NCBI GenBank assembly: GCA_023131225.1
Contig: JAGLZW010000017.1
Span: 1-58,177 of the forward strand
Origin: Candidatus Bathyarchaeota archaeon
GTDB taxonomy: Archaea; Thermoproteota; Bathyarchaeia; Bathyarchaeales; SOJC01
Reading direction: 5' to 3'
DNA length: 58,177 bases
In this document: positions 1 through 8,142 of the stretch, piece by piece
Position numbering within the stretch: the stretch's first letter is position 1
How the letters are laid out: every line of letters begins with the position of its first letter
Translations under genes and position numbers: made by a program
The notes under the pieces: generated by a model
Told to the model about the DNA's origin: nothing
The model's input: only the letters and a program-made list of their open reading frames with translations
Database searches by the model: none

Positions 1-385
1 CGAAACCAGAAGCTCCTTTTTCACTCTCTATCATACCTTTCAGTAATTGCTTTCCGAAGCTGTGCCCTTTACCCCTTCTATGCACCCATATACAATTCAT
101 AACGACAACGTTGTCACCAATGATGGGAAGACCTGAACCCTCAGCAGGTGCATACTCGATTGTGCCAACTGGGTCCCCCTTGAAAATCAAAATCTTCTTG
201 TGAAAGCCCTTTGGAATTACAGACTGCAAGTACTCATGGCGCTGCTTATAGAAGGCATCTCTCTTACTACGAAAGCGACCTCCGTAGGTATCTCGCCTAC
301 TATGAAAGAGGCATCTGTAAAGGTATCTCTCATACTCGGGATTTTCAGTTACATCAACGATTTCAACTGCAGAGTTAACCTTCAT
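1..385 (-). CDS. GNAT-family N-acetyltransferase, 3' end cut by window edge
   Basis: The reading frame is open from ATG at 385 down to base 1, about 128 residues with the C-terminus outside the window. After a basic N-terminal stretch it reads GDPVGTIEYAPAE, then DNVVVMNCIWVHRRGKGHSF. The second block is the beta4/RxxGxG-like acetyl-CoA loop of GNAT enzymes. The same two blocks occur in the GNAT-YoaP protein at 2551-3327 (PVGFIEYYPVED, then DAVVVPCMNVKV), so the two are homologs. The substrate is unknown. The start follows GGTGA closely; no other ATG in frame precedes the conserved part. Whether this copy also carries a C-terminal YoaP domain cannot be seen here. Confidence 0.8.
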   Translation of the reverse strand, partial: MKVNSAVEIVDVTENPEYERYLYRCLFHSRRDTYGGRFRSKRDAFYKQRHEYLQSVIPKGFHKKILIFKGDPVGTIEYAPAEGSGLPIIGDNVVVMNCIWVHRRGKGHSFGKQLLKGMIESEKGASGF

Positions 386-685
386 TTCACCATATACCTA
401 ACCAACCCACAGAAGATAAGATTTCTTGTCTTTCATAGTCCCTCTACACTCTTCGTGATAACAACACTACTAGCAACCTTAACGTATAGAATAAGCGGAA
501 AAATCAGATTCTTCTTTCTCGCAAAACCTTAATCAATTGATTAAGCCTATTAAAATCATTACAGAAATCAACAAAATCTTTCTACACAACGATTTTCGTG
601 ATTTTAGAAGCTAGACAATGAAATTTGATATAAAACTTCGTTTAATGACTAGTTAGTTGCCGTTTTCAGAGAGGGACGACTTGAC

Positions 686-1198
686 ATGAAACAATGGAAA
701 CCACCGTCTCGCTTGGAGAGAGCGGTATATATGCTAATGCTTTTGCAAATGATACTGGGCGTTATTTATGGAGTCTTATTTGGACCTTATTTGGGTGTCG
801 AAATTCTACTGTACTTTGGATGCGTTGTCTTGACAGTTGGCTTTGTCTTTTTCTTTCTGGGTCCATATGAACTTGGAAAAAAGGGTGGCGCTTCAAAAGG
901 AGCAAGTTGTGTGTTTGCTTTAGTTCTCGTTGACAGTGGAGTTTATGCCGTTGTTCGACATCCCCAAGCTCTGGGCTTTAAACTGTTAATGTCTGCCTCT
1001 GTTCTAATTTCCCAACATTGGTTAAGCGCAATTCTTGGTGTTCCAATGATAGTGTACGCTTACGTATCCATGCGAAAGGAAGAACAATCCAACATCGAGA
1101 AATTTGGCGATGCCTACAAACGCTATATGCAAAAGGTGCCAAGAATGAATTTTGTGCTAGGATTTATTAGACTGCTAAGACGCAGAAAAGAGCAGTAA
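686..1198 (+). CDS. Isoprenylcysteine/phospholipid methyltransferase-like membrane protein
   Basis: This 170-aa protein has four or five hydrophobic segments. Its C-terminal block resembles the ICMT / phospholipid methyltransferase superfamily: GVYAVVRHPQALGF (the RHP motif near residue 93) followed by KEEQSNIEKFGDAYKRYM, the E-E-x..-Y-x-x-Y signature that binds S-adenosylmethionine. Members are integral membrane methyltransferases acting on prenylcysteine, phospholipids or other lipophilic substrates; the substrate here is not determinable. The ATG at 686 lies downstream of a GAGGG element. It stands alone, facing away from the partial GNAT gene, with about 300 bp of AT-rich DNA (386-685) holding no other gene I can support. 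Confidence 0.75.
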   Translation: MKQWKPPSRLERAVYMLMLLQMILGVIYGVLFGPYLGVEILLYFGCVVLTVGFVFFFLGPYELGKKGGASKGASCVFALVLVDSGVYAVVRHPQALGFKLLMSASVLISQHWLSAILGVPMIVYAYVSMRKEEQSNIEKFGDAYKRYMQKVPRMNFVLGFIRLLRRRKEQ

Positions 1199-1315
1199 GA
1201 ATCTATGAATCTAATCTTTCACAGTCATCAACATGGTATTGAACCAAATCTCTCCAAATTTGTTATATTTAATTGCCCCTCAAATAACAAATTTGTATAA
1301 TGAGGGGATGAAAAT

Positions 1316-1513
1316 ATGAAAGACACTATGAGGCTGGAATTGCTTGGTTCGGTTCAATTAATTGTGGGTATAGTCTTGGTTCTCCTCTGGTCATTCTATT
1401 CTTCGGAGTGGTGGTCTGTGGTATGTGGATTTCTCGCAGTATTTTTCTTGGTTGAAGCAATTTGGCACTATGCAGTATGTGACTGTCTACGATATTTCAG
1501 AAAAGTTGTCTAA
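1316..1513 (+). CDS. Small two-helix membrane protein, unknown
   Basis: A 65-aa protein with two hydrophobic helices (about residues 10-25 and 30-52) and a short basic tail. GAGGGG ten bases before the ATG supports translation. I do not recognise a family. It sits in a run of small membrane proteins after the methyltransferase-like gene, followed by another hairpin protein at 1615. No catalytic motif is visible, so a function cannot be assigned. Confidence 0.5.
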   Translation: MKDTMRLELLGSVQLIVGIVLVLLWSFYSSEWWSVVCGFLAVFFLVEAIWHYAVCDCLRYFRKVV

Positions 1514-1614
1514 CAAGTGCGTGCAAGTGAGACATAAATCTTGAAAGGTTATTGAAAAAAATGGGATCCGTTGAATTGGAATGTGATTGCAAAAATGACA
1601 GGGAAGGGATTTAG

Positions 1615-1788
1615 TTGGAAAGAGAACATCTGGTGGGTTTCTTGGTCCGTTTTGTGGTTCTTCAAATTATTGCGGGTTTTTTCCTGTATAACCGAGAGAG
1701 TTTCTTGGCAGTAGCCATTTTTGGATGGATAATCATGATAGTTGGGTTTGTTATAGGTTTGATGGGTGTCTCTACTCTTAGAGAATAA
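1615..1788 (+). CDS. Small hairpin membrane protein, TTG start, unknown
   Basis: A 57-codon frame opening with TTG gives LEREHLVGFLVRFVVLQ and then a second hydrophobic helix ending GVSTLRE. The layout of two helices and charged ends resembles the preceding 65-aa protein. An in-frame ATG at 1561 begins a 17-codon frame that ends in TAG directly before this TTG. I take the TTG as the start because the purine-rich GGGAAGGGA lies upstream, but a leader peptide or an artefact is possible. No family recognised. Confidence 0.35.
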   Translation: MEREHLVGFLVRFVVLQIIAGFFLYNRESFLAVAIFGWIIMIVGFVIGLMGVSTLRE

Positions 1789-1977
1789 CGTACATGAGAG
1801 TGTTGCTCATAGGTTATTTCCATTTTTTTTTGGAATTTATGCAGAGTTTTCTTGTTCATGCTTTTCCATCTGTCCATATATGGTTCATTGTTACTATTTA
1901 CCCGTGTGCATGTCACTACTGAGAAGAATTGGGGAAGTTATGGTTTTATAACCTTAGGCGACTCTGTAGTTTTTGTT

Positions 1978-2454
1978 TTATTTGCTTTTCATGACTTCGA
2001 TGTATAAGAAACCCTCTTTAACCTTCTTTTCCATTTCCTCAGCCCACTTTTCTTTTCCTATCTCTTTGATTCTACGAAGCCTATCTAGATGCCCTCCGTA
2101 GGCTTGAACTTGTGGTTTTAGTTTGTCGCAAGGCATTTTTTTGCACTCTGCACATGTTGAAAATCCTTTTTCCCTACAACAATCTCTGATTACACAGACT
2201 GGTGGTCCGCCACCAGCTAAGCAGCTAGGACATTCTCCAAACATTTTCATCAGAGATTGCAGAACTTCTTCAAACTGGGAGTAGAAAGCAAGCTTTGGGT
2301 CCCATTCTTTGGCTTCCTTTGCTATTTCTCGAAATTGATAAGCATTCAATACTTCGAGTAGTTGCAAGGCTCTCTTCCTAATCATTTGCTGATAAATTGC
2401 ACACGCACCGCAATAAAGACCACAATACCCAACTAAACTTGGCCCATCACTCAT
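1978..2454 (-). CDS. DUF3795 cysteine-rich protein
   Basis: A 158-aa protein opening with GYCGLYCGACAIYQ, the diagnostic N-terminus of the DUF3795 family. Further cysteine groups follow (CPSCLAGG, CVIRDCC, CAECKKMPC), likely metal ligands. The family is common in anaerobic archaea and bacteria and its function is unknown. GGGGGAG five bases before the ATG fixes the start. A second family member lies at 45419-45883; this copy lacks that one's C-terminal zinc ribbon. It is downstream of, and co-oriented with, the GNAT-YoaP gene, about 95 bp away. Confidence 0.85.
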   Translation of the reverse strand: MSDGPSLVGYCGLYCGACAIYQQMIRKRALQLLEVLNAYQFREIAKEAKEWDPKLAFYSQFEEVLQSLMKMFGECPSCLAGGGPPVCVIRDCCREKGFSTCAECKKMPCDKLKPQVQAYGGHLDRLRRIKEIGKEKWAEEMEKKVKEGFLYIEVMKSK

Positions 2455-2550
2455 AGATGCTCCCCCTTTCGGATTGAAGATAAGATTGTTGATGCTTCAA
2501 ATAAGTTTCACCTTTTAAGAAATGAAGATATAAAGCATTTATCCGCCTAA

Positions 2551-3327
2551 TTATACAGTTTTCAGCCTTTCTTGGAAAGCCTTTCTAATCTCTTCCTCAC
2601 TTAGCGGTGGTCCTGCACCTAAGTATTCGCCATTTACAATAATCGCTCCCACGATTCCATATTTTAATATGTTCTCCCGCTTGTTGGTATCAAAATCATT
2701 TACGACAACACGGTCCCCGAATTCTCTTGCTATCTTCTTAACTCTTTCCGAGTTCTGCCAGTCAAACGGACATTGGTCATTATGGAAAATGTCGATTTTC
2801 AACTTTCCCTCAACTAGCTTTTGCTTATGTAACAATGTTAACCAACAAGGATTTTCCACACTTCCAAATTTTTTCATAAAGATGTTGACTGGACCACTTT
2901 TCGTCACATTCTTAAATCCATACTTCTCAAAGAAAGTTCTTGGCATAAAATTCTGCCAGTCAGTCGCTTGCACAGTCAATCCTTTCCTTCCCATATTTTT
3001 AGTGTCTTCAATGCACGCTCGAAGAAGTTTGTCTCCAATTCCTTTTTTTCGTTCATTAACTTTGACATTCATGCAAGGAACAACCACAGCATCTTCACCG
3101 ACAACGTTCAAAGGAGCGTCTTCTACGGGGTAATACTCGATGAATCCAACTGGCTTGTCCTCCTTATACGCGATATTGGCCCGTCCACCCCTTTGCAACT
3201 TCTCCAGCAAAAGCTTCTTCTTTCTCTTTTCTCCTTGTAGAAAGAATTCATTTTTGGTTCCTCTCGGAGAACAAAAGGTTGCCACATCTTCCACGTTTTT
3301 TTCAGTTAACTCACGAATCTCAACCAT
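2551..3327 (-). CDS. GNAT acetyltransferase fused to YoaP-like thioredoxin-fold domain
   Basis: About 258 aa. Residues 1-155 form a GNAT domain with NERKKGIGDKLLRACIED as the acetyl-CoA loop and a C-terminal FFEKYGF. Residues 165-258 match the YoaP-like domain: KIDIFHNDQCPFDW, then VVVNDFDTNKRENILKYGI and GPPLSEEEIRKAF. The fold resembles thioredoxin, but the usual CxxC is CPFDW, with only the first cysteine. The same two-domain order is known from YoaP-type proteins; physiological substrates are unknown. GTG at 3339 is possible, but MVEIRELTEKN at 3327 is the natural GNAT start. It is homologous to the partial gene at 1-385. Confidence 0.8.
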   Translation of the reverse strand: MVEIRELTEKNVEDVATFCSPRGTKNEFFLQGEKRKKKLLLEKLQRGGRANIAYKEDKPVGFIEYYPVEDAPLNVVGEDAVVVPCMNVKVNERKKGIGDKLLRACIEDTKNMGRKGLTVQATDWQNFMPRTFFEKYGFKNVTKSGPVNIFMKKFGSVENPCWLTLLHKQKLVEGKLKIDIFHNDQCPFDWQNSERVKKIAREFGDRVVVNDFDTNKRENILKYGIVGAIIVNGEYLGAGPPLSEEEIRKAFQERLKTV

Positions 3328-3592
3328 GTTCTTCGCCACTAGTAACTAGCCTCTGCCGTTTTAAAGCCTTGAGGGATATGTGTGTTCTGGGCAACCTTTG
3401 TCAAAATCTCAGTCTATAAGAAACGACATTCTTAAGCAAACTTGACTTGATATAGCATCAAATTCAAGGTGATATCGGGAGATATCTCCATTTATGATAG
3501 TTCTGACAAGAAAATACGCTGCATTATCAATGTCGTCTCTAAACGAGCCATCTTCTGGTAAACCACAACTTTGGGACAAATAGCCAGCTCTT

Positions 3593-5173
3593 CTACAGCT
3601 TACTAAAAGGATTAATAGAGCAGTTCTGCTTGGAAAAAAACAGTCTCGTCTGCCCCATCGCACGCACGTCTAATTTTCTAACTTTAACAACAATCGGAAA
3701 ATCATTTACAACCCGCCCCAAAACAAGACAGTGATGCGGCGGCAAATCTCGAGCCACAGCCTTCACAGTTTCCGCGTCCACCTTAGAAGCTCTAGAAACA
3801 GTCTCTAGATCATGCCCATTAGTAAAGTTAAAGAGAAACAAGTTATCGGCTTGACGATAAATATTCTCTCGAATCGTATCTGGCTGATTAGTTATGAAAG
3901 TGGTGAACACCCCAAAATGCCGCATTCGAGTAACTATGTCAATCCAGTAAGTCTCTCTCAGATACAAGTGCGCCTCCTCAGCAAACAAAAAAATAGCTCG
4001 CAGTTTCCAATCTGTTAATAGCTCTACAAGCTTGCCAAGCACATACTCAACCACAATAAGCCTATTTATCGTTGATGTGTCACGAAGATTGATCACAACT
4101 GCACCGCCTACTCGGGCTTTGTGAAGCGAATTCGTCAACGAGGTTGCCTGTGCCGGGTTGTCAGTAAGCAAACCAGAATTCAGCAATGTATGATATCGAG
4201 ATAACAAAGCATCACGCACATGCTGATTACACTTCCAATTCCTTATCGCCTCACCTAACTCATGCATCGTCAAAACGTCTTTTTCTTCAAGAAAACGCCA
4301 TATGCGTTTAAACTCTCTGGCTGAGGTCCCTGGCAAACTAAGCGCGTTCACAAGAACATTAAGCATTACACGAAGTTTCAACTGCCCCAGAGTTACTTTG
4401 AGGTTTTTTCCAGGCGTTAAAACATGAATCTTTTCACGAAACTCGTTAGGTTTTCCATCAACATTTTGACCAAGGCCTGCATATTCGCCGTTCAAATCAA
4501 GGATTACAACGGGGGCACCGTGGCTTATCAGACTAAGGGTTAACAGTTTGGATATGTGAGACTTACCGGTTCCTTTTTTGCCTGTAATAATGTTTAGACT
4601 GCCATCTAAAGCCCGCAAATCAACGAGAAGCTGCTTCTTTTCTGTTGTTTCACCCAGATTTATCTGATAATTCCCGTCAATTTCTGTCTGAGCAAGTAGC
4701 CTTTCAATTGGGAGCGTCTTGATTATTGCACGAGAACGGGAAGGAAGCCAAGAACTCGTAGGCACTAACTCGCCGTTATTGTTTGTAGCTCGAATTTTGC
4801 AGATTAGTAGGCGTGCATCTTGAATATAGGCAATATGAGTCGCCACTTCAAAAGGATCTACATCTTCCCCTTCTATATAGGAACCATCATTATGGTTTCG
4901 AAGCAATTCCTCCAGAATGCCTGGTATGTCAGCGTATTGTATGTCTATGACTTGAACGATTAGACCTTTTCCAGTTTTAAGGTCCTCAATAGTTAGGTAA
5001 TCACCTTTCTCAACTTCTTCATTTGGAAAACTTATGATGTGCACCGTTGAACCTTCTTTTCTATAAAGCCGCAAGTCAACTAACCTTCCGGTCCTTTGCC
5101 GAAGCGACCAAAAAGTATGCGACGTATATTTGGCCTTCTTAAAATTCTTATGTTGTTTTCTCTTGCAACGCAA
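3593..5173 (-). CDS. herA: HerA-type DNA translocase/helicase ATPase
   Basis: This 526-aa protein begins with a HAS-barrel-like region (residues 29-90). Walker A GKKGTGKS follows near 198-205, then VVILDLNGEYAGLG, a Walker B-like LFAEEAHLYL, and an arginine/sensor region (TRMRHFGVFTTFITNQPDT). HerA hexamers pump DNA and work with NurA in end resection; the pair here is adjacent and co-oriented. The ATG at 5173 overlaps NurA by 94 nt. The only other in-frame start is TTG at 5074, which would cut into the first barrel strand, so the overlap is probably real. No Mre11 or Rad50 gene is nearby. Confidence 0.85.
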   Translation of the reverse strand: MRCKRKQHKNFKKAKYTSHTFWSLRQRTGRLVDLRLYRKEGSTVHIISFPNEEVEKGDYLTIEDLKTGKGLIVQVIDIQYADIPGILEELLRNHNDGSYIEGEDVDPFEVATHIAYIQDARLLICKIRATNNNGELVPTSSWLPSRSRAIIKTLPIERLLAQTEIDGNYQINLGETTEKKQLLVDLRALDGSLNIITGKKGTGKSHISKLLTLSLISHGAPVVILDLNGEYAGLGQNVDGKPNEFREKIHVLTPGKNLKVTLGQLKLRVMLNVLVNALSLPGTSAREFKRIWRFLEEKDVLTMHELGEAIRNWKCNQHVRDALLSRYHTLLNSGLLTDNPAQATSLTNSLHKARVGGAVVINLRDTSTINRLIVVEYVLGKLVELLTDWKLRAIFLFAEEAHLYLRETYWIDIVTRMRHFGVFTTFITNQPDTIRENIYRQADNLFLFNFTNGHDLETVSRASKVDAETVKAVARDLPPHHCLVLGRVVNDFPIVVKVRKLDVRAMGQTRLFFSKQNCSINPFSKL

Positions 5174-6153
5174 CGTTGTATTCCTAAGACCTCTGTTGCC
5201 GTGAACGTAGAGAATATATGAGCAAGACGGAGGGTTTCTGGATAACTCTGTAGAATTAAATCGTTCCCAAGCAATCTTTGGACCGCTTCAATCGCTTGTG
5301 TATGAGACAACTGCTTATCAACATCTAATCGGAAACTGCAGCAGCCCCCAGTTAGCCTTGCTACATATATATTACCCATTGAGCGCATTGGGCCTCCATA
5401 CTCAGGATAGCCCTGTATTTTGAGCAAGCATGGAGGCGGATATTTCCATGCAAGGTCTGTTAGGCGATGACCATATAGAAGTAGTCGTGTCATCTTTGAA
5501 AAAGCTAAGATAGTGTTTTGATTGTCACGCGATTCCTTTAGCAGTCGTTCCATGTTATGTACAGGTGTTTCAGGAGTGCCCGCTGTGAGACTTCCATCCC
5601 AAAGAATAAGGTTGCCATGCGTTGTCTGGTTGATGGTTGCCTGTATCCATCGTTCGAAAAGAGTTGTTAGTCTGAGCTGCATGTGAAGAATGTTAGGTGA
5701 AATGTATCGTTGTATATGTGCTGTTTGGCGATTTTCACCAAAGTTGTGAATATCATTTTTGTTTTTCTCAGTAATGTGAAAAGGAAAAGGACCCAATCGC
5801 AAGTAACGGTAGCGATCAGCTTGTTTCCATACAATAGCACCTCTTACTGCAAGTAACAAGCCCGTTTCGGTTTCGCCCAGTTTTATGCTTGAGACATCTA
5901 TTGCAACTATGGGAGTTTTTGTATGATTTGGCTTCAGCTTCACGAGTCTTGTCGAAGGAAGGAAACATTTTGGTTCTTCTCGTGCAAAACGTTGAGTTGT
6001 TGTGTTTCCTGCAAAAAATGGTTGATTGTCCACCCATTTTTTCATGGAGCGTACGCTGAGCTCTATGAATTGCTGCGGAAATTGTAGGTCTTCTTTTTGG
6101 GGTGGAAAATTATATTTTGGTGTTGTTGTTATAGGTAATTGTGCATTCACCAA
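5080..6153 (-). CDS. nurA: NurA-domain 5'-3' nuclease
   Basis: This 357-aa protein carries the two NurA acidic motifs: TPIVAIDVSSIKLG (around residue 80) and LILWDGSLTAG (around residue 185). A C-terminal block RILRRPNIRRILFG follows. NurA is a Mn-dependent nuclease that resects DNA ends with HerA. The consensus first motif VDGS is changed to IDVSS while the aspartate is kept. It starts at TTG 6153 or GTG 6150, inside a tandem 9-bp repeat that supplies GGTGA. Divergent from the winged-helix gene at 6246 across less than 100 bp, so the two may share control. Confidence 0.8.
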   Translation of the reverse strand: MVNAQLPITTTPKYNFPPQKEDLQFPQQFIELSVRSMKKWVDNQPFFAGNTTTQRFAREEPKCFLPSTRLVKLKPNHTKTPIVAIDVSSIKLGETETGLLLAVRGAIVWKQADRYRYLRLGPFPFHITEKNKNDIHNFGENRQTAHIQRYISPNILHMQLRLTTLFERWIQATINQTTHGNLILWDGSLTAGTPETPVHNMERLLKESRDNQNTILAFSKMTRLLLYGHRLTDLAWKYPPPCLLKIQGYPEYGGPMRSMGNIYVARLTGGCCSFRLDVDKQLSHTQAIEAVQRLLGNDLILQSYPETLRLAHIFSTFTATEVLGIQRCVARENNIRILRRPNIRRILFGRFGKGPEG

Positions 6154-6222
6154 GATTCACCAATATCTTTATGTTTGGTGTTCTTGGCATTTAAGTATTG
6201 TGCATGAACAAATTGCACAATA
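6145..6222. promoter_or_regulatory. Divergent control region with direct and inverted repeats
   Basis: Between nurA (-) and the winged-helix gene (+) lie ATTCACCAA at 6145-6153 and again at 6155-6163, with TTGGTG at 6175-6180 in inverted orientation. A perfect 9-bp inverted repeat follows, TATTGTGCA (6196-6204) and TGCACAATA (6214-6222), separated by nine bases. Such spacing suits a dimeric winged-helix regulator. The encoded neighbour is itself a winged-helix protein, so autoregulation is a reasonable inference. No binding data exist in the sequence. Confidence 0.5.
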
Positions 6223-6245
6223 CAATAACCAATAGGCGAGAAACA

Positions 6246-6689
6246 GTGGTTGAAAGCAGAGATGCCAAGGGTCGTGTACATGTACGGTTGAAAGTGGGGA
6301 GCATCGATGTTGAGGTTGAGTGTGGTGTAGATGAAGTGGGGGACGTTGTTAGTAGGGTTTTGGAAGCGCTAGCTGAAAGTGGTGGTGTCGTTGCGGATGG
6401 TGCAAGTTCTTCTGGAAGAGTCGGGGTTAGCTATCGAGAGACCTGCAAAGGTTTGATTTTGGATCTGTGGCGGGAAGGCTGGTTTGGACTTGGTCGTAGC
6501 CTTGGTGAAGTTCATGGGGAAATGGGTCGTAGAGGTTTTCATTATGATCGCACAGCTGTAGCGCACGCGTTGGTCGATTTGGTTCGAGAGGGAGTCTTGA
6601 CACGGGAGGGAAGGCCCAGAAGGTATCGCTATCTGCAGAAACGTCCACCGCCAACTGTCGCCAAAACCAAGAAAAGCCAAGAGAAGTGA
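6246..6689 (+). CDS. Winged-helix protein with N-terminal strand-strand-helix segment (paralog A)
   Basis: About 147 aa from GTG 6246; upstream in-frame starts at ATG 6204 and TTG 6198 would place the inverted repeat inside the gene. Residues 10-45 (RVHVRLKVGSIDVEVEC plus an EV-rich helix) match the N-termini of the three proteins encoded at 7172-8595. The C-terminal 90 residues form a winged helix. Its recognition part, HYDRTAVAHALVDLVREG then YRYL, aligns with paralog B (HYPSTTLSGVLSWLVKKG, YVYIL). The tail is basic (TVAKTKKSQEK). Not a family I recognise by name; DNA binding is likely, the target unknown. Read divergently from nurA. Confidence 0.65.
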   Translation: MVESRDAKGRVHVRLKVGSIDVEVECGVDEVGDVVSRVLEALAESGGVVADGASSSGRVGVSYRETCKGLILDLWREGWFGLGRSLGEVHGEMGRRGFHYDRTAVAHALVDLVREGVLTREGRPRRYRYLQKRPPPTVAKTKKSQEK

Positions 6690-7171
6690 AAAAACGATAG
6701 GGGGGAGAAGAGGGGGAGGTAGGGTGTTTTTGGTGTGTGCATGCGCAATGCTAGGAGCTCTGAGTTTTGTTTAGCTTCGAAAAACTTTCTAAAAGGATTG
6801 CGAATGCGAATGAAGTATTTGTATCATTTACAGGCTACATGGGTTACTGTGTGTTTCAAATTGATATTGGCTTCTGTTATTTCAATTGGAGATTTTCGAA
6901 CTGCAGGATCTGTTCCTGATGCGCGCGCGTATGAAGAGATACAAGGGCGTGGATTCGGCCATTGAGAATCATTTTAGAAAACTACGAAAGAACCGGAAAA
7001 TTGTATATTTACGCTAAGAAAGGAAAAAACCCATATAATAATGAGAACACAAAAATTGTACGAAATGCTAAAGCGACTTGTGTGAATATGCGGGTGTATA
7101 AGAACTATAAACTGTCGAACGCAGCGACGAAACAATCCGAATCTTGTAAAAAAGAACAAGAACTCTAAAGT
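6690..7171. other. Gene-poor interval between two convergent regulator genes
   Basis: A G-rich purine run (6698-6722) follows the stop of the preceding gene. No family-level coding signal is visible. One frame with protein-like composition runs from TTG 6886 to TAA 7017 (43 codons, strongly basic C-terminus), but it has no ribosome-binding site and no recognisable motif. No RNA gene, mobile element or terminator is evident. Confidence 0.4.
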
Positions 7172-7669
7172 CTAAGCCTTGCCTCGAATCTGTGGCAAGA
7201 CCTCATCTATTAACTGCTTGACCCCTAAGGTCGAAAGCCGAAAACCTACATCCTCTACTCTCACTACTAGACCCTTACGACACAGCTCGCCAAGCCGGGT
7301 ACCTGTAATCTTTCCGCTCTTTCCCAGCCAAATCTGCATCTCTTCCTTTGATAACCACGGTTTGTATAAAACGCCCAACCGCCCCCCAACATAAGCTGCA
7401 AGCAACATCAACAGCAAACCTTCATTATCAGTCAACTTTTCCTTAGGAACCAAAACCGCCGGTCCCTCCTCTGCCACAGCAACCAAACCCTTTGCAGCTT
7501 CAACAACCTCCACTAAATCCACAGTAAGAACCACTTCCCGCGTCGCATCAAAAAGCGGAATCATCTTACCGAAAAACTGGTTAATGCCCGCCCAAACATC
7601 GTCAACATCACCTGTAAAAGTTTCCTCAATGTCCTTATACTTAATATGCACCGTAACACTCAACGTCAA
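7172..7669 (-). CDS. Winged-helix protein, paralog D
   Basis: A 165-aa protein, last of three co-oriented genes. It starts at TTG 7669 and overlaps the upstream stop (TTGA). The N-terminus, VTVHIKYKDIEETFTGD followed by VDDVWAGINQFF, has the same strand-strand-helix outline as its neighbours. The C-terminal winged helix contains GTRLGELCRKGLVVR and FRLSTLGVKQLIDEVL, close to paralog C (ARLNEMTKRGLV, FRLTTQGEKWVEEEI). Function unknown. Translational coupling with paralog C suggests the products act together. Confidence 0.7.
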   Translation of the reverse strand: MTLSVTVHIKYKDIEETFTGDVDDVWAGINQFFGKMIPLFDATREVVLTVDLVEVVEAAKGLVAVAEEGPAVLVPKEKLTDNEGLLLMLLAAYVGGRLGVLYKPWLSKEEMQIWLGKSGKITGTRLGELCRKGLVVRVEDVGFRLSTLGVKQLIDEVLPQIRGKA

Positions 7670-8139
7670 GTGCTCTCCTTCAACTTCGACATAATTTCCT
7701 CCTCAACCCACTTCTCACCCTGCGTTGTCAATCTAAATTGCGGTCGCCCCGGGTCAGGCTTGAACACCAAACCCCGCTTCGTCATCTCATTCAACCTTGC
7801 TGGCACCATAGACTTCACACCGCTAGATTGCAGCAAACGGTCAATTTGCGTCGCCGTATTCGTCTTTCCATCAGAAGCATACAAAACCAGCCCAATAGAT
7901 TCATAATGCGTGAGTTTACGTCTCGCTGTAATTACTGGTCCTTTCGTAGTAAACTCTACAATTCCATCCAACTGTGCTTGCAAAGGCGGTGTCAGCTTCG
8001 ATGAAACCAGATCGCCAATTCTCTCCATAAACTCAGGGGGCATCTCTTGCAGCATATCCAAAATATCATTTGCGCTATTACCTTCAATAATAACTTCACC
8101 GAAAGACGTCTTCACTCGAATTCGTAGGTGCCCAGGCAA
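7666..8139 (-). CDS. Winged-helix protein, paralog C
   Basis: A 157-aa protein starting at TTG 8139, with GGAGG eight bases upstream inside the end of paralog B. The N-terminal segment LRIRVKTSFGEVIIEG plus the helix DILDMLQEM matches paralogs A, B and D. A linker follows, then a winged helix (ARLNEMTKRGLVFKPD, FRLTTQGEKWVEEEI) that pairs best with paralog D. It lies in a tight three-gene operon with B (3 nt gap) and D (4 nt overlap). No known family assigned. Probably a DNA-binding or protein-binding adaptor. Confidence 0.7.
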   Translation of the reverse strand: MPGHLRIRVKTSFGEVIIEGNSANDILDMLQEMPPEFMERIGDLVSSKLTPPLQAQLDGIVEFTTKGPVITARRKLTHYESIGLVLYASDGKTNTATQIDRLLQSSGVKSMVPARLNEMTKRGLVFKPDPGRPQFRLTTQGEKWVEEEIMSKLKEST

Positions 8140-8142
8140 TAC

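Noticed and set aside
1766-1951. 61-codon plus-strand frame rich in Cys and aromatic residues
   Set aside because: Starts inside the preceding small gene in another frame, with no ribosome-binding site or recognisable pattern.
3409-3663. 84-codon minus-strand frame overlapping the end of herA
   Set aside because: No ribosome-binding site or motif; the overlapping part is a shadow of herA and the rest is unsupported.
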